Under the pieces are notes generated by a model that was not told where the DNA came from, made no database searches, and was given only the letters and a program-made list of their open reading frames with translations. Source: Pseudomonas chlororaphis subsp. aurantiaca (GTDB taxonomy: Bacteria; Pseudomonadota; Gammaproteobacteria; Pseudomonadales; Pseudomonadaceae). Taken from it: a stretch of DNA of 64,000 nucleotides. Where the stretch lies: the NCBI RefSeq assembly GCF_013466605.1, contig NZ_CP059162.1:5146001-5210000 (forward strand), written 5' to 3'. Of this stretch, positions 62,577 through 64,000 are shown one piece after another (positions within the stretch are counted from its first letter, which is position 1; every line of letters starts with the position of its first letter). The position numbers were made by a program, and so were the translations under genes.

Positions 62577-62608
62577 AGTGACTTGAATTTTGTTTGGCAA
62601 GCCGTCTG

Positions 62609-63640
62609 ATGACCTCCTCCAAGAACGATAAAAATACCCGCACCACGGGGCGCCCTACCCTCAACGAAGTCGCGCGCCTGGCCGGCGTCAGCCCGATCAC
62701 CGCCTCGCGAGCGCTACGCGGCATCGACACAGTGGCCACCGAACTGGTGGAAAAGGTGCGCAAGGCCGCCAGCGAACTCAACTACGTGGTCAACCCCGCC
62801 GCGCGCGCCCTGGCCTCGGCCCAGAGCCATTCGGTGGTGGTGCTGGTGCCGTCGCTGTCCAACCTGCTGTTCATCGACACCCTGGAAGCCATTCATCAGG
62901 TCCTGCGGCCCAAGGGCTTCGAAGTGCTGATCGGCAACTTCCACTATTCCCCCGACGAAGAAGAAAACCTGCTGCGCAACTACATGGCCTACCAGCCACG
63001 AGGTTTGTTGCTGACCGGCTTCGACCGGACCGAAAATGCCCGACGGATGGTCGAAGCCAGCAACGTCCCCTGCGTCTACATGATGGACCTCAACCCCGAG
63101 GCCGGCCTGAACTGCGTGGGCTTCTCCCAGCACAACGCCGGGGAAACCGCCGCCGAGCACCTGATCTCCCGCGGCCGCAAGCGCCTGGCCTACATCGGCG
63201 CCCAGCTCGACCAGCGCACCCTGATGCGCGGTGAGGGTTTCCGCCGCGGCCTGGAAAAAGCCGGCCTCTACGACCCGCAACTGGAAGTCCTCACCCCGCG
63301 CCCCTCGTCGGTGGGCCTGGGCGGTGAACTCTTCCTGCAACTGATGCACAGCCACCCGGACGTCGACGCAATCTTCTTCGGCAACGACGACCTGGCTCAC
63401 GGCGCCCTGCTGGAAGCCATGCGCTGCGGCATCAGGATCCCCGAGCAAGTGGCGGTGATGGGCTTCAACGACCTGCCCGCCTCGGCGCACATGGTGCCGC
63501 GCCTGAGCAGCATCAGCACCCCGCGCGAAGCCATCGGCCGCCGCGCCGCGGAACAGCTGCTGACCCTGATGGCCGGCAACAGCGTGGCCAAGCCGGTAGT
63601 GGATATGGGCTTCGAATTGAAGGTGCGCGAGAGCACCTGA
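62609..63640 (+). CDS. gntR: LacI-family gluconate repressor GntR
   Basis: The protein has 343 residues from the ATG at 62609. The LacI HTH GRPTLNEVARLAGVSPITAS and hinge are followed by the periplasmic-binding-protein-like effector domain. Divergent position and shared operators with gntK and gntP support repression relieved by gluconate or 6-phosphogluconate. Confidence 0.94.
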   Translation: MTSSKNDKNTRTTGRPTLNEVARLAGVSPITASRALRGIDTVATELVEKVRKAASELNYVVNPAARALASAQSHSVVVLVPSLSNLLFIDTLEAIHQVLRPKGFEVLIGNFHYSPDEEENLLRNYMAYQPRGLLLTGFDRTENARRMVEASNVPCVYMMDLNPEAGLNCVGFSQHNAGETAAEHLISRGRKRLAYIGAQLDQRTLMRGEGFRRGLEKAGLYDPQLEVLTPRPSSVGLGGELFLQLMHSHPDVDAIFFGNDDLAHGALLEAMRCGIRIPEQVAVMGFNDLPASAHMVPRLSSISTPREAIGRRAAEQLLTLMAGNSVAKPVVDMGFELKVREST

Positions 63641-63680
63641 GCCGCACGCGAAGCCCGTCCGGCGTTGTAGTCAGGCGCGC

Positions 63681-64000
63681 TTACGGCTTCATCTCCGCAT
63701 GAACCGGCGAAGCCAGCGCCGGGTCCTGCCCCCCGAGCAACCGCACGAACGCCTGGGCAGCCTTTTGCAGGGGCTGGTTCTTCAGCCAGACCGCGTGCAC
63801 CGGCAGCAGCAGGCCGTTGTCGATGTTCTTGAAGGTCAGGCGCTTGAGCCTTCCGGCCTTGAGCAAGGGGGCGATCACCGACTGCGGGAAGTTGCCCCAG
63901 CCGATGCCGGACTCGACCATGTCCAGGGCCATGGCCAGGCTGTCGGTGCGCCAGTAGGACTCGGCGATCAGCGGCCGAGTGTCGCGGATCGGCAGGTCGC
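63681..64000 (-). CDS. LysR-family regulator, C-terminal part (cut by the window edge)
   Basis: The open frame continues past the right edge with no stop (DLPIRDTRPLIAESYWRTDS, then VESGIGWGNFPQSVIAPLLK and GRLKRLTF). This is the effector domain of a LysR regulator. The HTH and start are outside the window. Confidence 0.8.
   Translation of the reverse strand, partial: DLPIRDTRPLIAESYWRTDSLAMALDMVESGIGWGNFPQSVIAPLLKAGRLKRLTFKNIDNGLLLPVHAVWLKNQPLQKAAQAFVRLLGGQDPALASPVHAEMKP

Overview
The window is chromosomal DNA of a Pseudomonas, most likely of the fluorescens group (fluorescens, protegens or chlororaphis type). The evidence is the rsmA-lysC-alaS block, the aruCFGDBE and aotJQMOP-argR arginine clusters with ArgR half-sites, the GC-rich coding bias that leaves long open frames opposite nearly every gene, and many REP-type extragenic palindromes of the pseudomonad kind. 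I see no rRNA, no complete tRNA, no insertion sequence, no prophage and no CRISPR array.

Layout. 0-6.6 kb: rsmA, lysC, alaS and ltaE on the minus strand, then an FMN riboswitch driving a type II lumazine synthase. 6.7-20.4 kb: the arginine regulon on the minus strand, with the succinyltransferase (AST) pathway operon, its regulator argR and the Aot ABC importer. Intrinsic-terminator hairpins inside both operons (between aotJ and aotQ, and between aruC and aruF) suggest unequal expression within them. 20.8-25.7 kb: acsA, a small secreted DUF2790 protein, a long non-coding stretch, and nrdB without a neighbouring nrdA, followed by a tRNA 3'-end-like fragment. 25.7-33.2 kb: a more accessory-looking mix: class A acid phosphatase, a divergent pair of unrecognised proteins (a 2-TM protein and a CoiA-like zinc-finger protein), a TauE/SafE exporter with a divergent AraC regulator, an XRE regulator under a predicted LexA box, a P-loop kinase, and a metallo-beta-lactamase-fold hydrolase facing a TetR regulator across a 28-bp palindrome.

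33.4-47.5 kb: signalling and envelope genes: a MASE2-GGDEF cyclase next to a PAS-PAS chemotaxis transducer (BdlA-like), DUF1003, LysR opposite a degenerate glutamine amidotransferase plus ABM-fold protein, glpQ, an AraC regulator, a fatty-acid-hydroxylase-family protein, a PepSY protein, a membrane MCP, a CorA/ZntB transporter and a PiT phosphate transporter. 47.8-52.6 kb: a pqiA-pqiA-pqiB-pqiC operon opposite a TetR gene, then a deletion scar that joins the 3' ends of a PACE-type efflux gene and its divergent LysR. 52.6-55.4 kb: an ECF42-type sigma factor at the end of a four-gene operon (SnoaL-like, DGPF/YCII, AHSA1-like, sigma) preceded by a promoter of the expected ECF42 form. 55.4-64 kb: two acetyltransferases, a flavin-fold oxidoreductase, a 36-residue membrane peptide, a GyrI-like protein with a LysE exporter, alaC, and the gluconate genes gntP, gntK and gntR with a shared operator motif. 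The window ends inside a LysR gene.

Most of the window is conserved core genome. The items most worth following are the ECF42 cluster and its promoter, the uncharacterised 26.8-28.6 kb pair, the SOS-boxed XRE regulator, the amidotransferase lacking its catalytic histidine, and the PACE/LysR scar. All function calls rest on reading the translated sequence; no database search was run.
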